Part shown: piece by piece, positions 26,740 through 37,200 of the stretch
How the letters are laid out: each line of letters starts with the position of its first letter
Numbering within the stretch: the first letter of the stretch is position 1
Assembly: GCF_028435365.1 (NCBI RefSeq)
Contig: NZ_JAGTJJ010000015.1
Span: 124,001 to 188,000 of the forward strand
Origin: Polyangium jinanense
GTDB lineage: Bacteria > Myxococcota > Polyangia > Polyangiales > Polyangiaceae
Reading direction: 5' to 3'
Length of the DNA: 64,000 nucleotides
Translations under genes and position numbers: made by a program
The notes under the pieces: model-generated
The model's database searches: none
The model's input: only the letters and a program-made list of their open reading frames with translations
What the model was told of the DNA's origin: nothing

Positions 26740-29700
26740 TCATGAGACCCATCGACTTGCTCCCGACGAACGCGGGGTCACGACCTCGCCGACGCCGATC
26801 GTGAAGTCGAGCTCCATGTAAAAGCTGGCGAGGGCCCGCAGGCGCACCCGCTCGTCGCCGCCTTCGCCGACGAGCCCGAGCGTGCTTGCGAGGCCGACGC
26901 GCCGCGAGACGGAAAGCTCGATCGGGCGAGGGAGCCTCGCGCTCGTTCGGGGGGCGCCGATGCGTCGGCACGGGGCCTCGACGATGGCCTGATAGCAGGC
27001 GATCTCGCGCCGGGCGGCGTCGCGGAATTGCTTGAGGAAGACCATGGTGAATGCGCCGGTCCGCAGGCTATCGGCCGCGAGGCCGAGGAGCCGGACCTGC
27101 GCGCGCGTGTCGAGGCCCGCGGCGCCGAGCCAGGCCGCGTCGTGGCTCGCGCGCAAGGCGTCGAGGAGCGAGGTCTCGCGGGCGCCCTCGCCGGCGTCGC
27201 GTGCCTCGACGATCCGCTCGTGGCGCCACGGGGTGGCAGCGCCGCCGCCCTCGGGCGGTAACCATGCGTCGACGTGGAGGGCGAGATGCCCGGAGGCCGT
27301 GGCCTCGAAGCCGAGATCGGCGTGTCCTTTGGGAAAACCGAGGACCTCGCGGCCGCCGACGAGCGCCGCACCGAGATCGACCCAGAGGTAAGGGGTATAC
27401 GCGCCGACGGCGAGTGGTTCGAGTCGTCCGCCGCGGCGCTCGCAGATTGCCACCGGGACGAGAAAGCCGAAATCACGCTCCGCGACCACGCCCGGCGCGT
27501 CGATGGCCGAAAGGAGACGATTGTCCTGCGCATAGAACACCACCGAGGGGCCGAGCGGGATGTAGACGCGGTCCTCGTGGAGGCCGAGGTGACGGGCGCA
27601 GAGGTCACGCAGGCGGCGCGGCTCGGCGCGGAGAAGGGCGGCGACCATCACGCTCGACCGCGCGTCGTAGGGCGGCGAGGTCGACTCGTTGACGCCTCGC
27701 TCGATGTAAAGCGGCCCGGGGGAGCTCGCCGGCGCACGCGGGCGGCCGCGGAGCCAATCGTCGTGCATCGGGATCGGCAGGCCCGTGAGCACCTGGGCCG
27801 CGCGAATGCCGGACATCGTCGCGGCCTCGACGCAGCCGAGATTCATGGGCGTGAGGGTCCAATCCCCGGCGAGGACGAGGTTTTCGTAGCCGGACTCGTC
27901 CGCGGCGAGGCGGTGGCGCGTGGTCCCCCGCGGCGAGAGGACGTACCGATCCGACGGGTGCTGGACCGGGCTGAAATGCTGAAAAGCGAGAGGATCGCCC
28001 TTCGACGCCGGCGCGTGGAGGCGGCTGCGATCGAGGGCGCCGTCGGGCCGCACAATGGCAGGCCAGAGGTGGGCCGCGGACGCGTCGAGGTGGGCTGCCG
28101 TGAATGCACGCACGTGTTCGAGCTGCCTTGCGGCGTAACCGACGTAGGCGGAACGCTCGATCGGCGGCGGTTCGTCGTCGTCCATGGCCGCGGTGAGGTA
28201 CGCAATGCTTTGGGGGCCCCCGGGCTCGGGAAAACTCTCACGCGAAAGGAGGTGGCTCATGTCCGCCCAGGTATCGAGGGGCGCGGCGTAGGGGATCATG
28301 ACCGGCGGCGGCAGGTGCCAGCCGGTCGCGCGGAGATCGTCGCGGATCCAGAGCTGCGACGACACGGTCGGCGTGGTCGTGATCTCCCGGATCATTGCGG
28401 CGAAGCGCGGATTGTTTGCGTCGGCGACGATCTCCTCGCAGAGGGCAGGCAAAACGCCGAGCCCCACGCCGAGGACGACCCGATCGAAATCGCGGCCGTC
28501 CTCGAGAACGAGAGGCGGCTCCTGATCAGGATAACGCGATCCCCAGTCCTCCAGGCTCTCCCCGCTCGCGCGGAGGGCCTCGCCGCCGATGAGCTGATCG
28601 TAGAGGGGCTCGCTCGGCCAGCAGGGCAGGCCCTTCACGTCGAAGAGCGGCTCGTAATCGGCGCCGCCCTTCACCGCGATCTGCCGGCCCATCTCGATCG
28701 CAGCAATGCGCCGGCGATCGGCCGAGAGGCGGAGCCTGTCGATACGATGAAAGAAACGGAAGTGCACGCCGCGCCGGCGGAGGACCTGATAGAGCGGGGC
28801 GAAGATCACGTCGCCCATCCCCGCCTGCATCTTGTAGAAAATTGCGCCGCGGTAGGTATAGAGCATCCGCAACGTCCAGTGCAGGGCCGTCCCCGCGCCC
28901 ATCTCGCGACCGGCGCTGTAGGCCCCAGCATAGACGCCCGAAACCGTCGATGCCCTCACGGAGGCCTCGGAGGCGCCGTGCCGCCGCAGCCACGCCCGGA
29001 AGTCTTCGTGGTCGAGGCGCAACCAATCGACGTCGTCCTGATCGGTCAGGCCATCGGCGATCATCCCGCGGATCATTGCCAGCGTGATGTCCACGGCCGC
29101 CCAGGCGCTCCGGATCTCCGGCTGCTGCGCGAGGAGCGGCTCGCAGCGGCGAAACACGGCGGCGGACCAGGCGAGCAGCCGGCGGAGCAGCTCCTCGCGG
29201 CGCACGGCGACGAGGTTTTCCGCGGGCGCAGCAAGAAGCTCGCGCAGGGACGCGAGCAGGCGCGCGACGCCGCGGCGGAGGACACGGATTCCGACGCCGA
29301 GCGACCGTGATCTCGCGTCCGAGCCGTTGCGCAGCGCGGGCTGCTCGTCGAAGAGGTCGAGGAGGAATTGCAGCATGATCGGGATCAGCTCGGCCGGGGT
29401 GGGGACCTTTCGGCCGAGGCCCGGAGGATCGCTGTTCCGGGGAAAAAGCAAGGGCTGGTGCTGCCAGACGCCCTCGGATTGCTCCTCGAAGACGATGAGC
29501 GAGTGCGGCTCGAACGCCTCCTCGAGGGTCGCGAGGGGCGCGCCCGCGGGGCGCCCGAGCTCCTCGTAGCAGCGGCGCATCACGGAAAATGCGTTGTCGT
29601 AGAAGCCGTAGAAGAGGTGGAGGCCATGCTCCTCGATGCGATCGAATCGCTCGTGGTTCCGGCCACTCGCGCCCTTCCCGCCGAGGCGGTGTCCCTGCTG

Positions 29701-29811
29701 ATAGACGGTGACCTCGTAATGTTCCTCCCAGCCTGGCGTGCTGGTCAACTCGAATGCCGTGGTCAGGGCGGCCATTCCTCCGCCCAGGATGACGATTCTT
29801 TCGCGGTTCAC
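26740..29811 (-). CDS. FAD-dependent oxidoreductase fused to acetoacetate-decarboxylase-like domain
   Basis: A 1023-residue two-part protein. The N-terminal 720 residues are an amine-oxidase/phytoene-desaturase-type flavoprotein: IVILGGGMAALTTAFEL (dinucleotide-binding loop), GHRLGGKGASGRN, EHGLHLFYGF, and near its end YENLVLAGDWTLTPMNLGCVEAA, the second FAD contact. The C-terminal part (about 725-1000) carries GREVLGFPKGHADLGFEA, typical of the acetoacetate decarboxylase superfamily. Both halves probably act on a lipid or polyketide-like substrate, but this is a guess. The start is taken as GTG 29811, where the flavoprotein motif begins, because an ATG at 29901 would add non-homologous residues. 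Confidence 0.83.
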   Translation of the reverse strand: MNRERIVILGGGMAALTTAFELTSTPGWEEHYEVTVYQQGHRLGGKGASGRNHERFDRIEEHGLHLFYGFYDNAFSVMRRCYEELGRPAGAPLATLEEAFEPHSLIVFEEQSEGVWQHQPLLFPRNSDPPGLGRKVPTPAELIPIMLQFLLDLFDEQPALRNGSDARSRSLGVGIRVLRRGVARLLASLRELLAAPAENLVAVRREELLRRLLAWSAAVFRRCEPLLAQQPEIRSAWAAVDITLAMIRGMIADGLTDQDDVDWLRLDHEDFRAWLRRHGASEASVRASTVSGVYAGAYSAGREMGAGTALHWTLRMLYTYRGAIFYKMQAGMGDVIFAPLYQVLRRRGVHFRFFHRIDRLRLSADRRRIAAIEMGRQIAVKGGADYEPLFDVKGLPCWPSEPLYDQLIGGEALRASGESLEDWGSRYPDQEPPLVLEDGRDFDRVVLGVGLGVLPALCEEIVADANNPRFAAMIREITTTPTVSSQLWIRDDLRATGWHLPPPVMIPYAAPLDTWADMSHLLSRESFPEPGGPQSIAYLTAAMDDDEPPPIERSAYVGYAARQLEHVRAFTAAHLDASAAHLWPAIVRPDGALDRSRLHAPASKGDPLAFQHFSPVQHPSDRYVLSPRGTTRHRLAADESGYENLVLAGDWTLTPMNLGCVEAATMSGIRAAQVLTGLPIPMHDDWLRGRPRAPASSPGPLYIERGVNESTSPPYDARSSVMVAALLRAEPRRLRDLCARHLGLHEDRVYIPLGPSVVFYAQDNRLLSAIDAPGVVAERDFGFLVPVAICERRGGRLEPLAVGAYTPYLWVDLGAALVGGREVLGFPKGHADLGFEATASGHLALHVDAWLPPEGGGAATPWRHERIVEARDAGEGARETSLLDALRASHDAAWLGAAGLDTRAQVRLLGLAADSLRTGAFTMVFLKQFRDAARREIACYQAIVEAPCRRIGAPRTSARLPRPIELSVSRRVGLASTLGLVGEGGDERVRLRALASFYMELDFTIGVGEVVTPRSSGASRWVS

Positions 29812-29910
29812 GGGGCCGCGAAGATAGTGGGCCCGCGCAGGCTTGCAACGATTGCTTGCAAGACCTCGGCGGCGTACGTCAAGCTTCGGGATACTTCGCA
29901 AGGAGCCACC

Positions 29911-31074
29911 ATGGGTTTGCTTCGATCGCTCTCGCTACTGATGGTCCCCTTCCTCGGCGGCTGCTTCTTCGGATCGGGGGATCGGGAGCTCCCGCCGGTC
30001 GAGTACAGTCCGGGTTTCTTCGCCGCGTTCGACCAGATGGTCGACGACACGATGTCCCGGGGCTCGCTCGACGAAAAGGCGCGCACGCTCGACGCCGAGT
30101 TTGCGCGTCGCGTGGACGAGGGACCCGGGCCGAACGAGGTCGTGGCTGTCGGACCGACCTGGGACAAGGTGGAGACATTTCTCTCGATCGGGCTGCTTTC
30201 GGCCGAGATCATGGCGCCGATCGACGGCTCCGAGCAGAGCCGGGTGGACATTCTGGGGCACGCCGCGGACCGGGTGCTCCGGAGCGACACCGAGGCCATC
30301 GCTACCTGGAACCGCACCGTCCGCGACATGGGTTTTGCCGACGCGCGGATCGAGCCCACGGGGGAGCTCGTCTGGGAGTCGCTCTACCTCGTGCTCACCG
30401 AATCGGAGCACGCTTATCAAGATGTCTGGGTCGAAAGCGGCACCTGGGTCGAGGGAGCCTGGGTCCGCACGGACGGGTACTACGAGCAGTTATGGGTCGA
30501 CGGGTATTACGAATCCGTCTGGCAGGACGGCGCCTGCTACGACGAATACGTCAGCACGGAGTGCGACACGTATACGGTCGAGGAGACCTGCTACGACGTG
30601 TATGTCGAAGATGGATACTGGGAGAGCTACTGCTCCGGATACGACGACGAGGGCAACTGCGTCGAATGGACCGACGAGTGGGTGGACACGGGGTACTACG
30701 AGACCCAATGTGATCCCGCGTATTCGTACGAGGAGTGTACCGACCTCTACGAAACGGTCTGCGACCCGGGGCAATGGGTGGATATCTGGATCGAGGGGCA
30801 CTGGGTCGAGGGGGCGTGGGTCCCCGGCGAGCTCGTCTGGGTGGAAGGGTACTGGAGCGACACCTCGGGGTATCGGACCGTGGCGCTCCCGGCGCAGGAG
30901 GCCGAGATCCTCGAGACGGGAATCGCATACGTGGCGTCCTTGGGTCCGGAGCGCGTGGGCGCTGATTGTTACGCGAGGCTCGACGAGGCCCTCGTGAAAT
31001 CGGGAGAAAGCCCGCCCGAGAGCGCCGTGAAACTCTCGCGGGGCGCAATCCTTTCTTGCCTGTCGCAACACTGA
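29911..31074 (+). CDS. Lipoprotein with a Trp/Tyr-rich, cysteine-rich acidic repeat region
   Basis: A 387-residue lipoprotein (signal peptide with FLGGC). Residues about 60-160 look like an ordinary helical domain. Residues about 165-325 are extraordinary: repeated aromatic-acidic motifs (TWVEGAWV, DGYYEQLWVDGYYESVW, GHWVEGAWVPG, LVWVEGYW), with eight cysteines and almost no basic residues. They resemble the WXXGXW-type repeats of some exported proteins. The rest is short and helical. AGGAG lies 5 bases before the ATG. Function unknown; a divalent-metal or carbohydrate surface is possible. It is divergent from the flavoprotein gene. Confidence 0.8.
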   Translation: MGLLRSLSLLMVPFLGGCFFGSGDRELPPVEYSPGFFAAFDQMVDDTMSRGSLDEKARTLDAEFARRVDEGPGPNEVVAVGPTWDKVETFLSIGLLSAEIMAPIDGSEQSRVDILGHAADRVLRSDTEAIATWNRTVRDMGFADARIEPTGELVWESLYLVLTESEHAYQDVWVESGTWVEGAWVRTDGYYEQLWVDGYYESVWQDGACYDEYVSTECDTYTVEETCYDVYVEDGYWESYCSGYDDEGNCVEWTDEWVDTGYYETQCDPAYSYEECTDLYETVCDPGQWVDIWIEGHWVEGAWVPGELVWVEGYWSDTSGYRTVALPAQEAEILETGIAYVASLGPERVGADCYARLDEALVKSGESPPESAVKLSRGAILSCLSQH

Positions 31075-31098
31075 GACGAAACGGTGGCCACGGCACGG

Positions 31099-31145
31099 TA
31101 CCCCGCATGGCAGGGCGTTGATTTTCGTCCCTGCCGCGCGGGGTA
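31099..31145 (+). terminator. Long imperfect hairpin between two lipoprotein genes, terminator-like
   Basis: Outer arms TACCCCGC and GCGGGGTA, then inner arms GGCAGGG and CCCTGCC, around a 13-base loop. It lies 25 bases after a stop codon and 17 before the next start on the same strand. There is no clear T-tract, so it could be a weak terminator, an RNA-stability element or an operator for the lyase gene. Confidence 0.4.
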
Positions 31146-31161
31146 TCGGGCATGATGAGCC

Positions 31162-33249
31162 ATGATTTCTTCCAGACTATTTCTCAGCTCTGCCGCGGCG
31201 CTCGCGGCTCTGTTCATGGCGGCCTGCTCGGACGCGCCCGAGGACACCGGCACCGGCGGGCAGGGCGGCGGCGGGACAACGTCGATGGGCGGATCCGGCG
31301 GTGCGGGAGGGGGCGGCGCCGCCGGCGGGGGCGGCCCCGTCATCCCCACGGAACACCCGCGAATCTACCTGAACGAGGCGAACCGCACGCGACTCTCCTC
31401 CGCGCTCGCAAACGCCGAACCGGCCGCCGTACGCTTCCGGGACATGGTCGACGGCCACCTGCAAAATGGCAATGTCTATGCATTCGAGGCGCACTTCGCG
31501 GCGCTCCTCGGCGTCCTTACCGGCGAGGCGGATTATTGCAAATACGCCGTCGACAGCGTCGAAGCGCGCGTCGCCGCGGAAGAGGCGTTGGCCGCCGCCG
31601 GAGAGCGCGCCGAAGTAGCCCACGACAGCTACCTCTACGTCGGCGAGACCATCGGCGACCTCGCGCTGGTCCACGATTGGTGCTTCGCCTCCACCACGCC
31701 CGAGCAGCGCGCCCGCTGGCTCGCGTATGCCAACCAGGCGGTCTGGAACGTGTGGCACCCGGAGGAGGCGAGCTGGGGAGGCGTCTCCTATCCGTGGAGC
31801 GGCTGGTCGATCGAGAACCCCTCGAACAACTACTATTACTCCTTTCTGCGCGCGACGATGCTCCTCGGCCTGACGTCTGTCGGAGAGCACGAAAACGCGC
31901 AGACGTGGATCGACATGTTCCGCGAGACGAAGATCCAGGACGAGCTCGTGCCCACGTTCACGAGTGATCTCCAGGGCGGCGGTTCGCGCGAGGGAACCGG
32001 TTATGGCGTGGCCATGAAGAACCTGTTCCGGCTCTACGACCTGTGGGAATCGAGCACCGGCGAGCGGATCTGGGATCTCACGAGCCACACGCGCGCGTCG
32101 CTGCCGAGCCTCATCCATTCCACCGTGCCCACCCTCGATCGCATCGCGCCGATCGGCGACCACGCGCGCGACAGCACGGCGGCCCTCTTCGATTACCATC
32201 GTTCCTACGTGCTGACCCTGTCCCACCTGCTCGGCCCGGACGATCCGCTCACGGACGTGGCGCAGACCTGGCTCGACGATTGCTCGGTGCCGCAGATGGA
32301 TCAGCGGTTCATGTACATCGACGACTTTCTCTATTACACGAAGGCGCACGCCAAACGCCCGCTCTCGGATCTGCACCCGACATACCACGCGCCGGGCACG
32401 GGGAACGTCTACTTCCGGAACGGCTGGGACACGAAAGCTTCGTGGGGCGCATTCATCGCCGGCCCCTTCACGGAGAGCCACGCGCACCGCGACCAGGGCT
32501 CGCTTTTGATCTACCAGGGCGAATGGCTGGCCTACGATCAGAACATCCAGTCCCAATCGGGGATCTACCAGAACGAAGAGGCGCACAACCTCGTGCGTAT
32601 CGAGCAGAACGGCGCCACGGTCACGATGCAAAATGGCGCGTCGAACCTGGTAGCGCTGCACGATACGCCGCAATTCCTCTACCTGCGCGCGGACATCACG
32701 CCCGTCTACGGCGGGAAAGCGGCCGTGGGCCGCGTGGATCGCGAGGTGCTCTTCTTGAAGGGACCAGGCGCCTTCGTGGTGATGGATCGCGTCGACACGA
32801 ACGAGGGCGCACAGGCCGTGTGGCAATTCAATGCGCCCATCGCGCCCAAACCCCTCGGCGAGGGGTGGGAGGTGAGCGGCGCGCAAGGCTCGCTCGAGGT
32901 AAGGCCGCTCTTCCCCGCGCTCCCCAGCGCAGAGGTGCTCGCCTGGCCGTCGCTCGAAGCAGAAATGAATGGCGGCTACCGGCTCGACGTCCGCGACCCG
33001 GCCGCAGGCGGACAGGCGCGTTTCCTGACGCTGCTCGCGCCGGCGGGATCCCTTTCGAACGCCTATCTGTCGACGGCCCCAGGCATGATCGGCGCGATCG
33101 TGACATTCGACGGGACGAGCGTCGAGGTGCTCTTCGGCGAGGATCAGGCCGGCGGTACGCTGAGGCTCAAGCCCAGTGAGGGCACGGTGTTCGACGGCCC
33201 TCTCCCCGAGACCATCGGCACGCTGCCGCTCCTCGACGCAGGGAACTGA
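31162..33249 (+). CDS. Heparinase II/III-like polysaccharide lyase lipoprotein
   Basis: A 695-residue lipoprotein predicted to cleave uronate-containing polysaccharides. The signal peptide ends at MAAC, followed by a Gly-rich linker (about 28-62). The middle third is an alpha/alpha barrel, with SWGGVSYPWSGWSIENPSNN as its likely substrate groove. The C-terminal third is the heparinase II/III-like beta-sandwich, starting with YFRNGWDTKASWGAFIAGPF and the conserved SHAHRDQGSLLIYQGEWLAYD region. The His in SHAHRDQG is the expected zinc or catalytic ligand. The substrate cannot be told. Confidence 0.87.
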   Translation: MISSRLFLSSAAALAALFMAACSDAPEDTGTGGQGGGGTTSMGGSGGAGGGGAAGGGGPVIPTEHPRIYLNEANRTRLSSALANAEPAAVRFRDMVDGHLQNGNVYAFEAHFAALLGVLTGEADYCKYAVDSVEARVAAEEALAAAGERAEVAHDSYLYVGETIGDLALVHDWCFASTTPEQRARWLAYANQAVWNVWHPEEASWGGVSYPWSGWSIENPSNNYYYSFLRATMLLGLTSVGEHENAQTWIDMFRETKIQDELVPTFTSDLQGGGSREGTGYGVAMKNLFRLYDLWESSTGERIWDLTSHTRASLPSLIHSTVPTLDRIAPIGDHARDSTAALFDYHRSYVLTLSHLLGPDDPLTDVAQTWLDDCSVPQMDQRFMYIDDFLYYTKAHAKRPLSDLHPTYHAPGTGNVYFRNGWDTKASWGAFIAGPFTESHAHRDQGSLLIYQGEWLAYDQNIQSQSGIYQNEEAHNLVRIEQNGATVTMQNGASNLVALHDTPQFLYLRADITPVYGGKAAVGRVDREVLFLKGPGAFVVMDRVDTNEGAQAVWQFNAPIAPKPLGEGWEVSGAQGSLEVRPLFPALPSAEVLAWPSLEAEMNGGYRLDVRDPAAGGQARFLTLLAPAGSLSNAYLSTAPGMIGAIVTFDGTSVEVLFGEDQAGGTLRLKPSEGTVFDGPLPETIGTLPLLDAGN

Positions 33250-33358
33250 GGCGGTCGCTCCCCCTCTCCCGCTTCTGCTTCCGCTCCCTCCCTACGTCCG
33301 AATCCCCAGCAGATTCAGCGCATCTGCCCAGAGTTGCCCAAGATTCCGGTTGCACACA

Positions 33359-34183
33359 TTGGGCGCCCTCGCGGAACACCGCCCCGCCCTTGCGGGACGC
33401 GTGCCCGCCCTTGCGGAACATCACCCCGCCGTCGTGGAACATCACCCCGCCGTCGTGGAACGCCACCCCGCCGTCGTGGAACGCCACCCCGCCGTCGTGG
33501 AACGCCACCCCGCCGTCGTGGAACATCGCCCCGCCCTCGCGGGACGCCGGCCCGCCCTTGCGGAACATCGCCCCGCCCTCGCGGGACGTCTCCCCGCCCT
33601 CGTGGGACATCGCCCCGGCCTTCCCGAAAACGATCCCGCCCTCGCGGGACATCGCCTCACCCGCCGGAGCAGGCACGCGCTCCCGAGGGTGCGCGCGATC
33701 TCGCGCACGTTGCCCGGCAGGTCCCCCAAAAAGAGCGCGGGCGCCGTCACGTCCCTCCCGTTCGTGGAGGAGCTCGGGGAGGTCCAGCGCATCCTGTCGC
33801 GCGTCGACGAGCCCGATTATAAGGCGCTCGTGATCGAGCTCGGCCTCACGCGGCACGTTTTGCGGCTCAGGGACCTCGAAGGGAAGTACCGCGCCGCCAT
33901 CGAGGGGCTCGGCGGGCAGGTGACCTACGCCCAGGTGAAGGACGCGCGCGCCAAGGGGCAATCCCTCATGCTCCAGGCCGTGGCCATGATCCTCGGCGAG
34001 TATCCCTCCGACAGCGACGCCGATCGAAAGGCCCGCGGCGCGCTGCTCGGGCCGATCCTCGTGCAAAACGAGGCCATCCGTCGTTACTTGCGCGAACGCA
34101 AGCCCATTGAGGATGTGAACCCGGAGACCGGTGGAATCGAGCAGACACCGCCCGCGCACGGCGAGGCGCAAGCCTTGGCCTGA
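33359..34183 (+). CDS. Protein with heptad repeats and a conserved-looking C-terminal domain, unknown function
   Basis: The last 145 residues look like a true gene: balanced composition and helix-like order (VEELGEVQRILSRVD, YKALVIELGLTRHVLRLRDL, GGQVTYAQVKDARAKGQSL, LLGPILVQNEAIRRYLRERK). I do not recognise the family. Upstream, the same frame runs through the 21-bp minisatellite, giving about 14 Pro-containing heptads that cannot form a coiled coil. The start is unsure. I give a TTG at 33359 just before the repeat; a GTG near 33602, or an ATG at 33176 overlapping the lyase gene, are alternatives. It ends 62 bases before the giant kinase fusion. Confidence 0.6.
   Translation: MGALAEHRPALAGRVPALAEHHPAVVEHHPAVVERHPAVVERHPAVVERHPAVVEHRPALAGRRPALAEHRPALAGRLPALVGHRPGLPENDPALAGHRLTRRSRHALPRVRAISRTLPGRSPKKSAGAVTSLPFVEELGEVQRILSRVDEPDYKALVIELGLTRHVLRLRDLEGKYRAAIEGLGGQVTYAQVKDARAKGQSLMLQAVAMILGEYPSDSDADRKARGALLGPILVQNEAIRRYLRERKPIEDVNPETGGIEQTPPAHGEAQALA
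33363..33655 (+). repeat. 21-bp minisatellite
   Basis: About 14 units of 21 bases. The most uniform block is GAACGCCACCCCGCCGTCGTG, repeated three times, with GAACATC and GGACGCC variants around it. Because 21 is a multiple of three, all frames stay open over it. In the frame of the downstream gene it encodes a heptad (E/G)(H/R)(H/R)PA(V/L)(V/A). Differences such as CTT/CTC and CAT/CAC are silent in that frame, which mildly favours it. It is not a CRISPR array, since units abut with no unique spacers. Confidence 0.9.
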
Positions 34184-34245
34184 CCCCGCAGATTTCCCGC
34201 GCCGATTCGTCTTGCCGACCCCACGCGCTGGCCTACCATCGCGGC

Positions 34246-37200
34246 GTGTTCGAATCGGGCCGCTCTGCACCCCCGCCTGCATCCTCCGCCCCCGCCCCGC
34301 GGACCCTCACGGAGTTCGACGGGTATCGCCTCCTCGAGCGGCTTGGCGAGGGTGCGATGGGCGAGGTTTGGCGCGCCCTCGATCTCACGCTCGAACGCCA
34401 CGTCGCGATCAAAATGATCCGCGGCGCTTCTCCGGCCGAACGTGATCGCGAGCGCTTCCGCCTCGAAGCCCTCGCGCTCGGCCGGATCGAGCATCCGAAC
34501 GTGGTCGCGGTCTACCGCAGCGGCGAGGCGCTCGGGCAGCCTTACATCGTGTACGAGCTCGTCGCCGGGCAGAGCCTCGATACACTCGCGGGCACGCTCG
34601 ACTGGCAGGAGATCCTCGCGCTCGGCGTCGACGTCGCGCGTGGGCTCGCGGCGGCCCATCGCGCCTCCGTCCTGCATCGCGACCTCAAGCCGGCCAATGT
34701 CATGCGCACCCGCGCGGGCGCTGGCAAGCTCATCGATTTCGGCGTCGCCAAGGTCCCGGCGCGGCCCGCGCCCGAGGAGGCGGGCCCCGAGAGCATCGCG
34801 CGCTTCGTGGCGAATGCGGTCCTGCCCTCGGCCGATGTGACCCGGAAAGGGGATATCCTCGGCACGCCTCGCTACCTCGCGCCCGAGCTGTGGAAGGGCG
34901 CGCCCGCGACCATCGCGAGCGACATCTATTCCCTCGGCCTCATCCTCTGGGAGCTGCTCTCCGGCGTGCCACCGTACGGCCCCAAACGGCCTTTGATGCA
35001 GCTCGTCGAGGCAATCCTCAAAGAGCCCCTGCCGAGCATCGCCGCGCTCCGCCCCGACGTCCCCTTCGAGCTCGCCGCGACCGTCGATCGCGCGGTGCAA
35101 AAGGATCCCGCTAAGCGCTTCGCCTCGGCGGACGCGCTCGCGGATGCCCTCGAAGGCGTGGTCGCGACGAGCCGCGCGCTCGGCTTGCTCCCCGAGATCG
35201 CGGCCTCGCCGTCGGAACGACAGGCCGAGCTCGTGCGCATGATGTTCAAGCGGGCGCTCTCGCGCTCGAGCTTCCCCCAGCGATTTTATGATCGCTTGTT
35301 CGCGCGCCACCCCGAGATGCGGCATCTTTTCCCGGACGATCTCTCCGGCCAGGGACGCAAGCTCGTCACCGCGTTGACCGCGAGCGTCGCTTGCCTGCGG
35401 GATGCGCACGGGCTCCACGCGATGCTCGAAGAGCTCGGCGCGCGGCACGTGCTTTACGGCGTCCGCGAGGTGCACGTCGATTCCTTTGGCGAGGCGCTCC
35501 GCGCGGAGCTCGATCTCTCCGAGGGCGGCCAGATGGCCGACGAGCTCGCCGAGGCGTGGAGCCACGCCTGGGAGCAGCTCTCGGGCGCCGTCCTTCGCGG
35601 CATTCGGCGCGCCGCGGGTGCGGAGGCGGAGGCGAAAGCGGACTCCGGCGTCACCACGCGGACGACGAACGGCCCCGAGGCGATTGCCGCGTTGCTCCAG
35701 GCCACGGCGCTTTTCTCGGACCTCGACGGCGACGAGCTTCGCGAGATGGCCTCGTTGATGCGACCCTTCCGCGCCGAGGTCGGTGATGTCCTCTGCATGC
35801 AGGGCTCGCCGGCGGACAGGCTTTATCTCGTCGAGGACGGGCTCCTCGCGGTCTCGAGCCGGACGCCCGGGGACGACCGCATCTTCGTCGGCGAGAGTGG
35901 CCCGGGCGGCGTGCTCGGCGAGCTCGCCTTGAACCAGCCCATGCTGCGCGCGGCCACCGTCACCGCGGTCCGGCGCACCTCGGGTGTCGCGCTGGAGATC
36001 GCCGATTTCGAGCACCTGCGCCGCGCGCGCCACCCCGCCGCGCTGAAGGTCCTGCGCCGCCTCTCCCTTTTTCTTTGCAACGAGCTGCGTGCCGTCACCC
36101 GTGAAATGGCGGGCCCCGCGCCCTCCGCCGTCCTTGCGCCGGTCGAGGATCTCGGCGAGGGCCAGCCGATCTCGCCGCACATCGCGTCCTCTCTCCTCGC
36201 CCTTTCCTTCTTCGAATCCTTCAGCGTCGAACAGATCGCGCAGGTCGCGAGCGTCCTCGTCGAGCGCGTGGTGCCGCGCGGCCGCACGATCTTCGCCGAA
36301 GGCGCGAGCAGCGGCTCGGCCTTCGTCCTCGCGCGTGGCGCCGTCGAAATCACCGTCCGCTCGGGCCCGAGGCAAACGCACCTCGCCGTCTTCGGGCCTG
36401 GAAAGACCATGGGCCTGGACGCGCTGCTCGATCGCGGCCCGCAGCGGGTCACGTGCATTGCGCGGGAAAACGTGGTGCTCCTCGAGCTTTCGCCCGAGCC
36501 GCTCGCGCGCCTCTTCGCAGGGAGCCCCGCCATGGCCTTCACGCTCGCCGAGGCCATCAATCGTGACCTCATCGACGCCCTCCAGCTGGCGGACGCCGGC
36601 ATTGCCCGGCGCGCGACACAGGCGCTCCTCGTGGGCACGCACAGCGATCGCACGATGGGCACGAAGACGCTGATGCGAATGACCCTGGCGAGCACGGCGC
36701 GGGCCGCCGCGGCTGGTACGGAAACACTCGTCGGGCAGAGCTTGAGCGGGTTCGTCGAGGGCCTCCGGACCTTGCTCGACGTCCCCCACGCCCCGCATGA
36801 CGATGCGGACGCGACCCGCCCGCAAGCGTGGCCGCGCGATGCGCGTTCCGACAAGGAGGCGCTCCTCGCGAAGGTGCGCGCCTCGGTCATCGGGGACGAT
36901 ATGGTCGTTCCCGGGCCCTTCGGATCGCGGCGCCTGGTTCATGCGAATGAAGCTGCATCGGGCCGCTCGCTGAGCTTCCTCGAGGAGTTTCTCCGGAGCG
37001 AGGTGATGCCGCTCCACCCCAATTCGCTCCTCCGCGAGGACGCGCGTGAACTCATCCACCAGAGCGTGGGGGGTGGCAGCGACGACATCGTCATCTTCTG
37101 CGGATCGGGCGCGACGTCCGCGATCGACGAGGTTGTCCGGGCACTCGGGCTCGAGGTACCGCCCGCGCTCGACGAACGGTATCGCCTGCGGGATCGGATT

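Noticed and set aside
33363..33655. CRISPR array
   Set aside because: Units of 21 bases abut directly, with no spacers and no cas genes.
33167..34282. Minus-strand protein with Phe-His-Asp-Gly-Gly heptads over the minisatellite
   Set aside because: Any 21-bp repeat is open in all frames; the non-repeat part of this frame lacks gene-like composition, while the plus strand has a good domain.
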